From Paenibacillus sp. sptzw28 (lineage in GTDB: Bacteria; Bacillota; Bacilli; Paenibacillales; Paenibacillaceae), in the NCBI RefSeq assembly GCF_019550795.1, contig NZ_CP080545.1, positions 1,197,501-1,261,500 of the forward strand: a stretch of 64,000 nucleotides of DNA, in the 5' to 3' direction. A program made the position numbers and the translations under genes. Of the stretch, positions 9,878-18,070 are shown piece after piece. The notes beneath the pieces are model-generated. The model saw only the letters and a program-made list of their open reading frames with translations. It was not told the DNA's origin and searched no databases. Each line of letters starts with the position of its first letter. Within the stretch, counting starts at the first letter, position 1.

Positions 9878-11167
9878 ATGGAACAACGGAAGAAATATGT
9901 GCTTGTCGGAACGGGCGGCAGAGCGGAATTTTTCTATGGCGCGCTTGCAAAGCATTTTCGGGAAACATCGAAATTAACCGCATTTTGTGATATAAACGAG
10001 ACACGTATGGTTTACGCCAATAAGCTGCTGATGGAGAAATACGACCATCCTGCGGTAAACATTTACCGTTCGGAGGATTTCGACCGGATGATCGAGCAGG
10101 AGCGTCCGGATACGGTTATCGTCACAACGGTTGACCGTACGCACCATACGTACATTATTCGGGCGATGGAGCTTGGATGCGATGTCGTTACAGAGAAGCC
10201 GATGACCGTTGACGAGAACAAGTGCCAAGAGATTTTGGATGCAGTGAAACGGACGGGACGCAAGGTTAGGGTGACCTTCAATTACCGTTATGCGCCGCAC
10301 CATACGAAAGCGCGCGAGCTAATTATGGACGGTGCGATCGGTAAAGTGAATTCGATCCATTTCGAATGGCTGCTCAATACTCAGCACGGCGCGGATTACT
10401 TCCGCCGGTGGCACCGGGACAAACGTAACAGCGGAGGACTGCTTGTCCATAAATCGACGCATCATTTCGATCTTGTGAATTTCTGGATCGGCTCCGAGCC
10501 GGAATCTGTATTCGCGTACGGGGATCTTATGTTCTATGGACGCGAGAACGCCGAGAGCCGGGGTACGACCAGGTTCTATGAGCGTGCGACGGGCAGCGAG
10601 CTCGCGAAGGAAGATCCGTTCGCCCTTCATCTGGACGCGAAACCGCATTTGAAGGCGATGTACCTCGATGCCGAGCATGAAGATGGCTATCGCCGCGATC
10701 AGAGCGTATTCGGCGACGGAATTTCGATTGAGGACACAATGGGCGTGCTCGTTAAGTACCGGAGCGGGGCTATTCTGACTTATTCCTTGAACGCCTATCT
10801 GCCCTGGGAGGGCTACAGGATCGCATTCAACGGCAGCAAGGGGCGCCTCGAGATGAATATTGTCGAGCAATCGTATGTTAATTCCGGCGGGGACAAAGCA
10901 TTAGAAGGCGCTTTGATAGGGAAATCCATCCGGGTGTTTCCGATGTTTGACGCCCCGTACGAGGTGAACGTGGAGGAAGCGGAAGGCGGCCATGGCGGCG
11001 GCGATCCGGTGCTGCTAAGGGATGTGTTCGGTGAGCCTGAGCCGGATAAATTTAACCGCGCGGCAGACCATCTGGACGGCGCGAAGTCGATTCTGACCGG
11101 AATCGCGGCAAACCGGTCTATTCGCAGCGGACTGCCGGTCCGAATTGAAGATTTGGTCCGATTCTAA
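9878..11167 (+). CDS. Gfo/Idh/MocA-family NAD(P)-dependent oxidoreductase
   Basis: A 429-residue sugar dehydrogenase-like protein. ATG 9878 follows gtgggga; three upstream ATGs (9833, 9842, 9860) lack well-spaced sites. The Rossmann start is KYVLVGTGGRAEFFYGAL, a variant in which the usual GxGxxG reads GTGGRAEF. The EKPM motif (VVTEKPMTVDE) holds the catalytic lysine region. The substrate-binding domain includes RDKRNSGGLLVHKSTHHFDL with the conserved histidine. Members oxidise or epimerise sugars, inositols or glycosides. Glucuronate isomerase begins 20 bp downstream, so a role in uronate or uronic-acid glycoside breakdown is likely. Confidence 0.85.
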   Translation: MEQRKKYVLVGTGGRAEFFYGALAKHFRETSKLTAFCDINETRMVYANKLLMEKYDHPAVNIYRSEDFDRMIEQERPDTVIVTTVDRTHHTYIIRAMELGCDVVTEKPMTVDENKCQEILDAVKRTGRKVRVTFNYRYAPHHTKARELIMDGAIGKVNSIHFEWLLNTQHGADYFRRWHRDKRNSGGLLVHKSTHHFDLVNFWIGSEPESVFAYGDLMFYGRENAESRGTTRFYERATGSELAKEDPFALHLDAKPHLKAMYLDAEHEDGYRRDQSVFGDGISIEDTMGVLVKYRSGAILTYSLNAYLPWEGYRIAFNGSKGRLEMNIVEQSYVNSGGDKALEGALIGKSIRVFPMFDAPYEVNVEEAEGGHGGGDPVLLRDVFGEPEPDKFNRAADHLDGAKSILTGIAANRSIRSGLPVRIEDLVRF

Positions 11168-11187
11168 AGCCGAGAGGAATGGTATTC

Positions 11188-12588
11188 ATGACAAAATTTC
11201 TGGATGAGAACTTTTTATTGAACGGTGCAACGGCCATAGACCTGTACCATAATTTTGCCAAGGATCTGCCGATCATCGATTATCACTGCCATTTAAGCCC
11301 CAAAGAGATTTACGAGAATAAGAGCTTTCGGAATCTTACGGATGTATGGCTATCCGGCGATCACTACAAGTGGCGGGCGCTGAGAAGCAACGGGATCGGG
11401 GAGCGGTTTATTACCGGCGATGCGACCGACCGGGAGAAGTTTGAGGCCTATGCCGCTACGGTTCCGATGACGCTCGGCAACCCGCTTTATCATTGGTCGC
11501 ATTTGGAGCTGAAGCGGTATTTCGGAGTGGAAGAGCTCATTAACGAGAGCAATGCGCCCGTCATTTGGGAGAAGGCGAACTCCGTGCTTACTCGCGAGGG
11601 CTTCGGGGCCAGGGATTTGATCGAGCAGTCTAATGTGGTGGTCATTTGCACGACTGACGACCCGGCCGATTCGCTGGAATATCACATTAAACTGAAGGAG
11701 GACCGGGAGTTTGCGACTCGCGTGCTTCCATCATACCGCCCGGATAAAAGTCTGGAAATTAATCGCGCCACCTTTCTGCCCTGGGTCGATAAACTCGCTC
11801 AGGCTACCGGGAAACCGATTGCCGATTACGATCAATTATTGGCAGCCCTAAGGGACAGAGCGTTGTTTTTCGACTCGGTAGGCTGCAAGGTTTCCGATCA
11901 CGCACTCGATTATGTGCCATTTGCCGAGACGACGAAAGAAGAGGCGGCCGAAATTTTCGCCAAGGCACTGAGCGGCGGGACCGTTACATTGGAGGAAGAA
12001 AAGAAATACAAAACCTGCACGCTCCTGTTCCTTGGTAAAATCTATGCGGAGCTGGACTGGGCGATGCAGTTCCATATTAATGCTTCCCGCAACAACAACA
12101 GCCGGATGTTCGGCGAGTTAGGTCCGGACACAGGATACGATTCGATCAATGACAGCTCCGTGGCGTATCCGCTGACGAAGCTTCTTGATGCGTTGAACTC
12201 GGAGAACGCGCTGCCGAGAACGATTCTATACTCGTTGAATCCGAATGACTACAGTATTCTGGCAACGGTGATGGGCAGCTTCCAGGGAGACGGTATCCCG
12301 GGCAAAATGCAGCTGGGATCTGCCTGGTGGTTCAACGATACGAAGGACGGCATGCTGGAGCAGATGAACATACTGGCCAACAACGGCCTGCTCAGCCGGT
12401 TTGTCGGCATGCTGACGGACTCCCGCAGCTTCATCTCCTATACAAGACATGAATATTTCCGCAGACTGCTATGCCGTATTCTGGGAGAATGGGTCGACAG
12501 CGGCGAAGCGCCTAATGACCGCGAACTGCTCGGCAACATCGTGCAAGGCATCTGCTATTACAATGCGAAGCGTTATTTCGGGTTCTAG
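11188..12588 (+). CDS. uxaC: Glucuronate isomerase
   Basis: A 466-residue amidohydrolase-superfamily enzyme, the usual UxaC length. It converts D-glucuronate to D-fructuronate (and D-galacturonate to D-tagaturonate), the first cytoplasmic step of hexuronate catabolism. The metal-binding start is DYHCHLSPKEI. Other family signatures are LSGDHYKWRALRSNGI, CTTDDPADSL, FHINASRNNNSRMF and the C-terminal LVGNIV-like LLGNIVQGICYYNAKRYFGF. The start at 11188 follows gagagga. The mannonate/altronate branch genes (uxuA, uxaB) are not nearby. Confidence 0.95.
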   Translation: MTKFLDENFLLNGATAIDLYHNFAKDLPIIDYHCHLSPKEIYENKSFRNLTDVWLSGDHYKWRALRSNGIGERFITGDATDREKFEAYAATVPMTLGNPLYHWSHLELKRYFGVEELINESNAPVIWEKANSVLTREGFGARDLIEQSNVVVICTTDDPADSLEYHIKLKEDREFATRVLPSYRPDKSLEINRATFLPWVDKLAQATGKPIADYDQLLAALRDRALFFDSVGCKVSDHALDYVPFAETTKEEAAEIFAKALSGGTVTLEEEKKYKTCTLLFLGKIYAELDWAMQFHINASRNNNSRMFGELGPDTGYDSINDSSVAYPLTKLLDALNSENALPRTILYSLNPNDYSILATVMGSFQGDGIPGKMQLGSAWWFNDTKDGMLEQMNILANNGLLSRFVGMLTDSRSFISYTRHEYFRRLLCRILGEWVDSGEAPNDRELLGNIVQGICYYNAKRYFGF

Positions 12589-12613
12589 GAGCGCCGACTC
12601 GCTCAATCAAACT

Positions 12614-12639
12614 AAACCGCCTTTTTCGGGCGGTTTTTT
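12614..12639 (+). terminator. Rho-independent terminator of uxaC
   Basis: Stem AAACCGCC (12614-12621) with GGCGGTTT (12629-12636), 7-nt loop, and a T run to 12639, 25 bp after the uxaC stop. Confidence 0.92.
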
Positions 12640-12784
12640 GAATGCTCGTTTCGCTCGAGCCCTAACGCTGTATAACAGCCGTCTTTCAGGCGTTATCTTG
12701 CTGGTTCGAAAAAAAATTATTAATCCTATATCTACCGGATAAAGGAAATTTGAGAGTATAATAGGCTGGGAGGCGATGAATAAG

Positions 12785-13411
12785 ATGACGTTAATCGAAA
12801 ACGACGCAGTTATTTTGTTTCAAGGGGACAGTATTACGGATGCTGGGCGAAACCGCGAAGACGGAAACAGCTTGGGGAGCGGTTATGCGAACATAGCTGC
12901 ATCTCTATTCTCAGCGCAATATCCACAAAAGCAGGTCACTTTCTTCAATCGGGGGATAGGCGGCGACCGGGTTGTCGATTTGCATCGGAGATGGGAGAAG
13001 GACTGCCTGGATTTAAAGCCGACATGGGTATCGATCTATATCGGCATTAATGATACTTGGCGGCGATACGATAATAACGACCCGACAAGCACGGAGGATT
13101 TCGAATCCGGGTACCGTGAATTAATCCGGATGACCAAAGCACAATTGAATGCAACCATCGTTCTTGTGGAGCCATTCGTGCTTCCGGTCAATGAGAGCCA
13201 GAAAGCATGGCGGGAAGATCTGGAATCGAAGATCCAAGCTGTACGCGAGCTGGCAAACGAGTTCAAAACGCTGTACGTTCCCTTGGACGGTTTGTTTGCA
13301 CAAGCGAGCAGCCAAACGGGACCGGCATATTGGGCGCCGGACGGCGTTCATCCCTCACCTGCCGGAAGCGCTTTAATCGCTCAAGCATGGCTTCAGGCCG
13401 TTAAAGCATAA
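12785..13411 (+). CDS. SGNH/GDSL-family hydrolase (lipase/acetyl-esterase type)
   Basis: A 208-residue cytoplasmic esterase with no signal peptide. All SGNH blocks are present: GDS in LFQGDSITDAG (catalytic Ser), the Gly block in FNRGIGGDR, the Asn block in IGINDTW, and the Asp-His pair in APDGVHPSP. In carbohydrate-degrading bacilli such enzymes remove acetyl groups from sugars or xylo-oligosaccharides, which would suit its place after uxaC, but the substrate is not shown. gggagg is only 2 nt from the ATG at 12776 and 11 nt from the ATG at 12785, so I favour the latter. Confidence 0.88.
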   Translation: MTLIENDAVILFQGDSITDAGRNREDGNSLGSGYANIAASLFSAQYPQKQVTFFNRGIGGDRVVDLHRRWEKDCLDLKPTWVSIYIGINDTWRRYDNNDPTSTEDFESGYRELIRMTKAQLNATIVLVEPFVLPVNESQKAWREDLESKIQAVRELANEFKTLYVPLDGLFAQASSQTGPAYWAPDGVHPSPAGSALIAQAWLQAVKA

Positions 13412-13418
13412 AACGAAC

Positions 13419-13455
13419 GCCCCGCCACCGCATATAAGCGGGGCGGGGCTTTTTT
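13419..13455 (+). terminator. Rho-independent terminator of the SGNH hydrolase gene
   Basis: GC-rich stem GCCCCGCC (13419-13426) with GGCGGGGC (13442-13449) and six T residues to 13455. It lies between convergent genes. Confidence 0.92.
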
Positions 13456-13460
13456 AAGAA

Positions 13461-13883
13461 CTACGGCTGCATTTGCTCCGTTATCGCTTTAAGTTCGACA
13501 TCGATATTACCGCGGGTTGCTTTGGAGTAAGGGCACATCTCATGTGCCGCTTTGGCCAGCGACATAACCTGCTCCTCGCTCAGCCCTGGGATTCGAACGT
13601 CCAGACGTGCGGACAGACTAAAGCCGTCGTCGCCTTTATGCAGCGATACGCTCGCCGTCACCTCGGATTCGTCCGTATCAATCTCCTTGGTTTTCGCGAT
13701 GCTTTTCAATGCGCTGTGGAAACAGGCCGAGTAGCCCGCCGCAAACAACTGCTCAGGATTGGTCCCTTCGCCTCCCTCCTTCTTGGGAGTAGCGACTTTC
13801 AAGTTCAAATGCCCGTCAGAGGAGCGAACAACGCCGTCCCGACCTCCGTGCGAAGTAACCTGCGCCGTGTAAATCGTTTCCAT
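13461..13883 (-). CDS. ohr: Organic hydroperoxide resistance protein Ohr (OsmC family)
   Basis: A 140-residue thiol peroxidase that reduces organic and fatty-acid hydroperoxides. The two redox cysteines are at Cys54 (GYSACFHSAL) and Cys117 (HEMCPYSKATRGNI), the pattern of the Ohr subgroup. The N-terminus YTAQVTSHGGRDGVVRSSDG is also typical. The ATG at 13883 follows aaggagagg. No ohrR-type repressor lies next to it; MarR genes at 33285 and 61252 are distant and have other likely targets. Confidence 0.95.
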   Translation of the reverse strand: METIYTAQVTSHGGRDGVVRSSDGHLNLKVATPKKEGGEGTNPEQLFAAGYSACFHSALKSIAKTKEIDTDESEVTASVSLHKGDDGFSLSARLDVRIPGLSEEQVMSLAKAAHEMCPYSKATRGNIDVELKAITEQMQP

Positions 13884-14000
13884 AGTGTTCCTCTCCTTAC
13901 TTGGAAAATTGTGTACGTGTTGCTATTACCCTTATTGCCTATAATGAAAACCTCCGGCAGGTGACCTGTCCCTCGCAGTATAGTTTACTTCTCCGTATGC

Positions 14001-14037
14001 AAAATAAACCGCCAAACACAATAGTTGTGAATGGCGG
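14001..14037 (-). terminator. Rho-independent terminator of bioY
   Basis: Read on the minus strand, CCGCC and CACAA pair with TTGTG and GGCGG around a CTA loop, and the hairpin is followed by TTTATTTT. It lies 13 bp after the bioY stop codon. Confidence 0.85.
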
Positions 14038-14050
14038 CAAGATTGCAAGC

Positions 14051-14671
14051 TTATCGGGCTGCCGGTCGAAGCCGCGGCAGATAGGGGCGAAGCTTCCGGA
14101 TCAGTATGGCGGCGACAACCGATTTGACGATGTCAACCGGCAGAAACGGGTAACAACCGGCGATGAGCGCTTTATGTATGGTTAGATCAAATTTATAAGC
14201 CAGCCAGGGAACTCCGCTTGCATATTCCAACAGAACGCCGAAACCGATTATCGCGGCTAGAAGCATAATGAATTGCCTCGTGTTCAGCTGTGCAGTGCTG
14301 CGGAACAACCGGTCGCTGACCCAACCGATGAGAAGGGCAGCGAATGGAAACATCCATATAAATCCGGCGGTGTGCCCGAACAGCAGCGAGAGTCCTCCGT
14401 TGCCGTGCAGCAAGGGGAGACCCGTTCCGGCCAGGGCGATGACAAGCGCGATGCTCCAGAAGCCGTAAGTCGCGCCAAGAAGCCCGCCTGCCAGCATGAC
14501 CGCCAGTGTCTGCAGCGTAATAGGGACCGGTGTGTACCATACAGGAAACTGAATAGAGCTGAAGGCGATAAATAAAGCGGCGAATAAAGCGGTAAAGACG
14601 AGACCCCGAACTCGGTAAGCCTGATTTGATTGAACATTGGCAGATGTGGATTGTATTGATGGCATTGTCAA
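14051..14671 (-). CDS. bioY: BioY, substrate-binding (S) component of an ECF biotin transporter
   Basis: A 206-residue protein with about six membrane helices. The BioY signature PVPITLQTLAVMLAGGLLG is at the N-terminal third, followed by GLPLLHGNGGLSLLFGHTAG and FGVLLEYASGVPWL. BioY captures biotin with high affinity and works with an ECF energising module. Its gene is divergent from two ECF genes, with a BirA-type operator in the shared region, so this looks like a dedicated, biotin-repressed uptake system. An internal M3 (ATG 14665) is an alternative start. Confidence 0.93.
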   Translation of the reverse strand: MTMPSIQSTSANVQSNQAYRVRGLVFTALFAALFIAFSSIQFPVWYTPVPITLQTLAVMLAGGLLGATYGFWSIALVIALAGTGLPLLHGNGGLSLLFGHTAGFIWMFPFAALLIGWVSDRLFRSTAQLNTRQFIMLLAAIIGFGVLLEYASGVPWLAYKFDLTIHKALIAGCYPFLPVDIVKSVVAAILIRKLRPYLPRLRPAAR

Positions 14672-14682
14672 ATCTCCTTTTC

Positions 14683-14719
14683 AATGTTAACCTCTGGTTA
14701 TTGAATAATGGTTAACATT
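14683..14719. promoter_or_regulatory. BirA-type biotin operator between bioY and the ECF genes
   Basis: A perfect 10-bp inverted repeat, AATGTTAACC (14683-14692) and GGTTAACATT (14710-14719), separated by 17 bp. This closely resembles the bacillar BirA operator, whose arms are TTGTTAACC and GGTTAACAA with a similar spacer. It lies between the bioY start (14671) and the start of the ECF ATPase gene (14765), so one site could repress both directions when biotinyl-AMP-bound BirA is present. birA itself is not in the window. Confidence 0.88.
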
Positions 14720-14764
14720 TCGCATTTTAACACGGGAGCATCTGGTTGGGAAGAGGGATTTTTA

Positions 14765-15607
14765 GTGAGCGGGAAAATTATCAGCGGTGATTTTATTTTG
14801 TCCGATATATCTGTTTTCTCTATTTATGATGAAGGCGAACCGACTTCCAGGTTGGAAAATATAGATCTGACTTTTTCGCCCGGTGAGTGGCTTAATATCG
14901 TAGGCGTCAACGGAAGCGGCAAGTCGACGCTCGCGAGACTGCTCGCCGGCTTGATGGTAGAAGGCGCTCAAGGCACGCTGCGCCGCGGGTTTGCGGGGGA
15001 GGGGCCATCCCCATACGTCATGCAGAATCCGGATGCGCAATTGTTCGGCGAGACTCCCCGGGAGGAAATTATGTTTTCGCTGGAATGGCTTGACTTGCCT
15101 TCGAAGGACATTTTGGAGCGTACGGACCGGATCCTGGAGGTTACGGGAATGCGGGCGTTTGCCGACCATACTTGGGATAAGCTGTCGGGCGGGCAGCGAC
15201 AGCTTGCCGCCGTTGCCGCGGCGGCTGCCGGTGAAGCCGCGCTGATCGTCTTCGACGAAGCGACATCCATGCTGGACGATGCTTCGCGCGGGAAGGTTCA
15301 TCAATTGGCGAAACGGCTGAATGAGCGCGGGACGGCGGTTGTCTGGGTGACACAGCGGTTGGAAGAGCTGGACCCTTCTTACCGTGTTGTGGCGCTGCAG
15401 GGAGGAAAAATTGTGTATGACGGAGAGGGGCGGCGGTTTTTGTACGGGGATAACCAGTCCGCTGAGCTGCAGGCACCCTGCGAGCAATGCGGGCTGCGCT
15501 TGCCATATATGGCATCTCTGGCGGCGGAATTAAGTCGGCTCGGGCAGCTGCATTCTCCGCTTCCCGTAACTATGGAAGAGTGGCGGAAGGCGTTGGATCG
15601 GGGATGA
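14765..15607 (+). CDS. Energy-coupling factor transporter ATPase (EcfA, CbiO/BioM-like)
   Basis: A 280-residue ABC ATPase. Walker A is GVNGSGKST (about residues 47-55), the Q-loop is VMQNPDAQLFGETPREEI, the signature is LSGGQRQLAA and Walker B is LIVFDEATSMLD. The Q-loop form QNPDxQLF is typical of ECF ATPases. The GTG at 14765 follows a gggaagaggg site; an ATG at 14708 in the same frame falls within the BirA operator and is unlikely. The stop overlaps the start of the next gene. With the fused partner and BioY it should drive biotin import. Confidence 0.87.
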   Translation: MSGKIISGDFILSDISVFSIYDEGEPTSRLENIDLTFSPGEWLNIVGVNGSGKSTLARLLAGLMVEGAQGTLRRGFAGEGPSPYVMQNPDAQLFGETPREEIMFSLEWLDLPSKDILERTDRILEVTGMRAFADHTWDKLSGGQRQLAAVAAAAAGEAALIVFDEATSMLDDASRGKVHQLAKRLNERGTAVVWVTQRLEELDPSYRVVALQGGKIVYDGEGRRFLYGDNQSAELQAPCEQCGLRLPYMASLAAELSRLGQLHSPLPVTMEEWRKALDRG

Positions 15608-17361
15608 TGAAAGAACGGTCTGTTCCTCTCATAATGACAGGATTAAAGGATATGGACGGGCAATATACCGAGTGCATATTAGAACAGGGAACGATTACGT
15701 TACTTATGGGACCAAACGGCGCAGGTAAGACGAGACTAATGGAAATCACCGCCGGCTTGGTCTACTCTTCGGAAATAACCGTCTCCTATGGGGACGGGAA
15801 CATGTGGAATCATCCACGCCTGCGCAGGCGAATAAGAAATTCCGCTGCTTTATTTGCATACAGCTATGCCAGCCAAGCGCCGGAGGAGCAGCTGTTTTCA
15901 CGAACGGTTGCGGATGAACTCCATTATGTGCTGAAGCCTTACGATTTGCCGGAACTTGAGAAGGAACGGAGGATCGATGAGGCTTTAACCGCAGTCGGAT
16001 GGAGCCGTGCGTGGCTGGAACGGGACCCGTACAAGATGAGCGGGGGCCAGCGTCGACGGACCGCGCTTGCATGCCTGTTTGCGCCGCCCGCACCTTGGCT
16101 GCTGCTCGATGAGCCGACGGCCGGGCTGGATGCTCAAGGTCACGCGCTGCTCGGGGCCGCGCTGAAGAAATGCACCGAGGACAAGCAAGGTGTGCTGCTG
16201 ATTTCCCACGACGCCGATTGGGCGCTGGGACTGGCCGACAGGATTTTACTGATGAACGCTGACGGGGCGGTTCGGCAGTGCGGCAGAGACGAGCTTCTGG
16301 CGAATCCGGAGTGGTTCGGGGAGGCGGGGATGGCGGTTCCCGAGTGGTTAATGTTCGCGAACGGTATGTGGAAGTTGGGCGTACCGCCGCATCGCGTCTG
16401 GAATCCTGCGGAGCTGGCTGTGGAGATAGCGCAGCTCGCTGAAGCAGGCAGGCTAAAATTTGCAGCTAATGAAGAGGGACTGGCGCGTGGTGCAAAGCCG
16501 CTGCATTCGCAGGATGAAGAGTCAGTGTATTATTCAAAACAACCGCCGAATCAAATGCCTGTGGCTAAGTCCCAAACACCGCCAGGGGAGCAGAAGCCAA
16601 AGCGCAAGGCAGGAGCCCAATCAAGGCTGGCCCTTTTCGACCCCCGATCGGTATGGCTTGCATACATCCTGCTGTCGACCGGTATGTTTTTGCAAAAAAC
16701 ATGGACGGGGATTGCGTGGATCGGGTTACTCACAGCAGTGATCATTGGAGTTGTCCGTCTCCCACTTCTCCGCTGGCGGGGCCCGATCGCTGCGTTAGGC
16801 CTCTTTTCCCTCATGATTGCTGTCTTCGCCGGCATAGGCGGCGGTGGGAGCGGACCGCTGTGGAATACGGAAGCGTTTCTGGTCTCGCTTCGTTCGCTTA
16901 CGCGTCCGTGGCTGGCCATGCTGCTTGGCCTTGTACTCCCGCTGGCAATATCGCCGCTTCGCCTTCGACGTTCCCTGGAACAGACGCTGACAATTCGCGG
17001 ACTCGTTCCCTTCCTGGGGCAAAAGATTATATTAACGGTTACTTTGCTGCTGAGATTTATCCCGATTCTGCTGGGTGAATGGGAGAGATTCTCCCGAATT
17101 GCAATTGCCAGGGGGAAAGCTGCCCGGCGGGCACGCGGTGCGGCCGGCCGTTTGCGGGACACCGCGATTCCTTTCCTGCTCTCGCTCTTCCGTTTGGGCG
17201 AGCAAGTGGCGGACGCCTTGGAAAGCCGGGGAGTTGGTAAGCGCCGGCATTCGGCCTTGCCGCCGACCGAACGGTGGAGATTGCGGGACAGTTTACTTGT
17301 CGCCGGCTGCCTTGGAATAACCGTTTTTTTATGGTGGTGGGCAGGCGGAAGTGGAACGTGA
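15604..17361 (+). CDS. Fused ECF ATPase-transmembrane protein (EcfA-EcfT fusion)
   Basis: A 585-residue fusion. Residues 1-290 are an ABC ATPase: Walker A GPNGAGKT (36-43), Q-loop QAPEEQLF (91-98), signature MSGGQRR (145-151), Walker B LLLDEPTAGLD, and H-loop LISHDADWAL. A linker of roughly 60 residues rich in Gln, Pro and Lys (about 300-360) follows. Residues 365-585 are an EcfT membrane subunit with hydrophobic helices and the coupling motifs IARG and ALESRG. ATG 15604 overlaps the previous stop (ATGA), indicating translational coupling. Usually EcfA and EcfT are separate chains; here one polypeptide supplies the second ATPase and the membrane scaffold of the biotin transporter. Confidence 0.85.
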   Translation: MMKERSVPLIMTGLKDMDGQYTECILEQGTITLLMGPNGAGKTRLMEITAGLVYSSEITVSYGDGNMWNHPRLRRRIRNSAALFAYSYASQAPEEQLFSRTVADELHYVLKPYDLPELEKERRIDEALTAVGWSRAWLERDPYKMSGGQRRRTALACLFAPPAPWLLLDEPTAGLDAQGHALLGAALKKCTEDKQGVLLISHDADWALGLADRILLMNADGAVRQCGRDELLANPEWFGEAGMAVPEWLMFANGMWKLGVPPHRVWNPAELAVEIAQLAEAGRLKFAANEEGLARGAKPLHSQDEESVYYSKQPPNQMPVAKSQTPPGEQKPKRKAGAQSRLALFDPRSVWLAYILLSTGMFLQKTWTGIAWIGLLTAVIIGVVRLPLLRWRGPIAALGLFSLMIAVFAGIGGGGSGPLWNTEAFLVSLRSLTRPWLAMLLGLVLPLAISPLRLRRSLEQTLTIRGLVPFLGQKIILTVTLLLRFIPILLGEWERFSRIAIARGKAARRARGAAGRLRDTAIPFLLSLFRLGEQVADALESRGVGKRRHSALPPTERWRLRDSLLVAGCLGITVFLWWWAGGSGT

Positions 17362-17392
17362 TGGAAATACCTGCGATTAAACCGCTATTGTG

Positions 17393-18070
17393 TTACTGTG
17401 TTTTGCCTGCTTGCCGGAAAGCGAGCAAATAGTGGATGAGCATGAGAAAGACGGAGCTAAGCAGCGACACCACCGCGAAGAGCTCGACGATTTCCTCTAG
17501 GCTCTGTTCCAAGCGTTCGCCCGCCTGCGTCATTCGGGAGACGTCAAAGGTATCCATTCCTACTGCAGTTGCGAATAACAAGGCCGTTATGCAGAGCCAG
17601 ACGAGTGCCGCGCGCCGCGCTTGGTACAACCGGATAATGTATACCGACAGCAGCAGCCCGATGACGGCGTAGATAAGCAGGATAAAGTCGCCTGCTTCCA
17701 TCCAGGGAAGCGCCTTAATGCCTGTCGGCTTCAAGAAGCGGTCGCGCACCCGCTCATGGATGGCGAACCGTTCATCGGTCATCAGAAAGGCGAAGCCCGC
17801 GGTGAGCATTAGCCAGATGAGCGAACTGCGGCTTATGCCCTCGAGGGCATAAGCCAGCATGCAGCAGAGTAAAGCCAGCAGCACACATCCGAACCAAAAC
17901 ATACTCTGGAGCCAAGTCATAGGGGTCTGCTCTGCAGCGATATATACCCAATAGCTCGGCCACTTGACTGCAGCCAGAAGAAGGACGAACAATGCACTTG
18001 TAATGAACGCTGCGGCGATTAACCAGCGTTCCATCCGATGAAGCCGCGCGTTACCTGACACTGAAGTCAC
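17393..18070 (-). CDS. Uncharacterised polytopic membrane protein
   Basis: A 225-residue protein with six to seven hydrophobic helices and no signal peptide. Short polar loops carry an acidic/His cluster (MTDERFAIHERVRDRF) and, later, WMEAGDF and GMDTFD. Such buried charged residues suggest a transport, redox or metal role, but I do not recognise the family. It starts with GTG at 18070, 20 bp inside the 3' end of the 2-hydroxyacid dehydrogenase gene, so both are probably one transcript. Confidence 0.7.
   Translation of the reverse strand: MTSVSGNARLHRMERWLIAAAFITSALFVLLLAAVKWPSYWVYIAAEQTPMTWLQSMFWFGCVLLALLCCMLAYALEGISRSSLIWLMLTAGFAFLMTDERFAIHERVRDRFLKPTGIKALPWMEAGDFILLIYAVIGLLLSVYIIRLYQARRAALVWLCITALLFATAVGMDTFDVSRMTQAGERLEQSLEEIVELFAVVSLLSSVFLMLIHYLLAFRQAGKTQ

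Noticed and set aside
10319..10870. 183-codon minus-strand frame
   Set aside because: Antisense shadow within the Gfo/Idh gene, no translation signal.
16551..17162. 203-codon minus-strand frame
   Set aside because: Antisense to the EcfT part of the fusion; Arg/Pro/Ser-rich shadow typical of GC-rich coding DNA.
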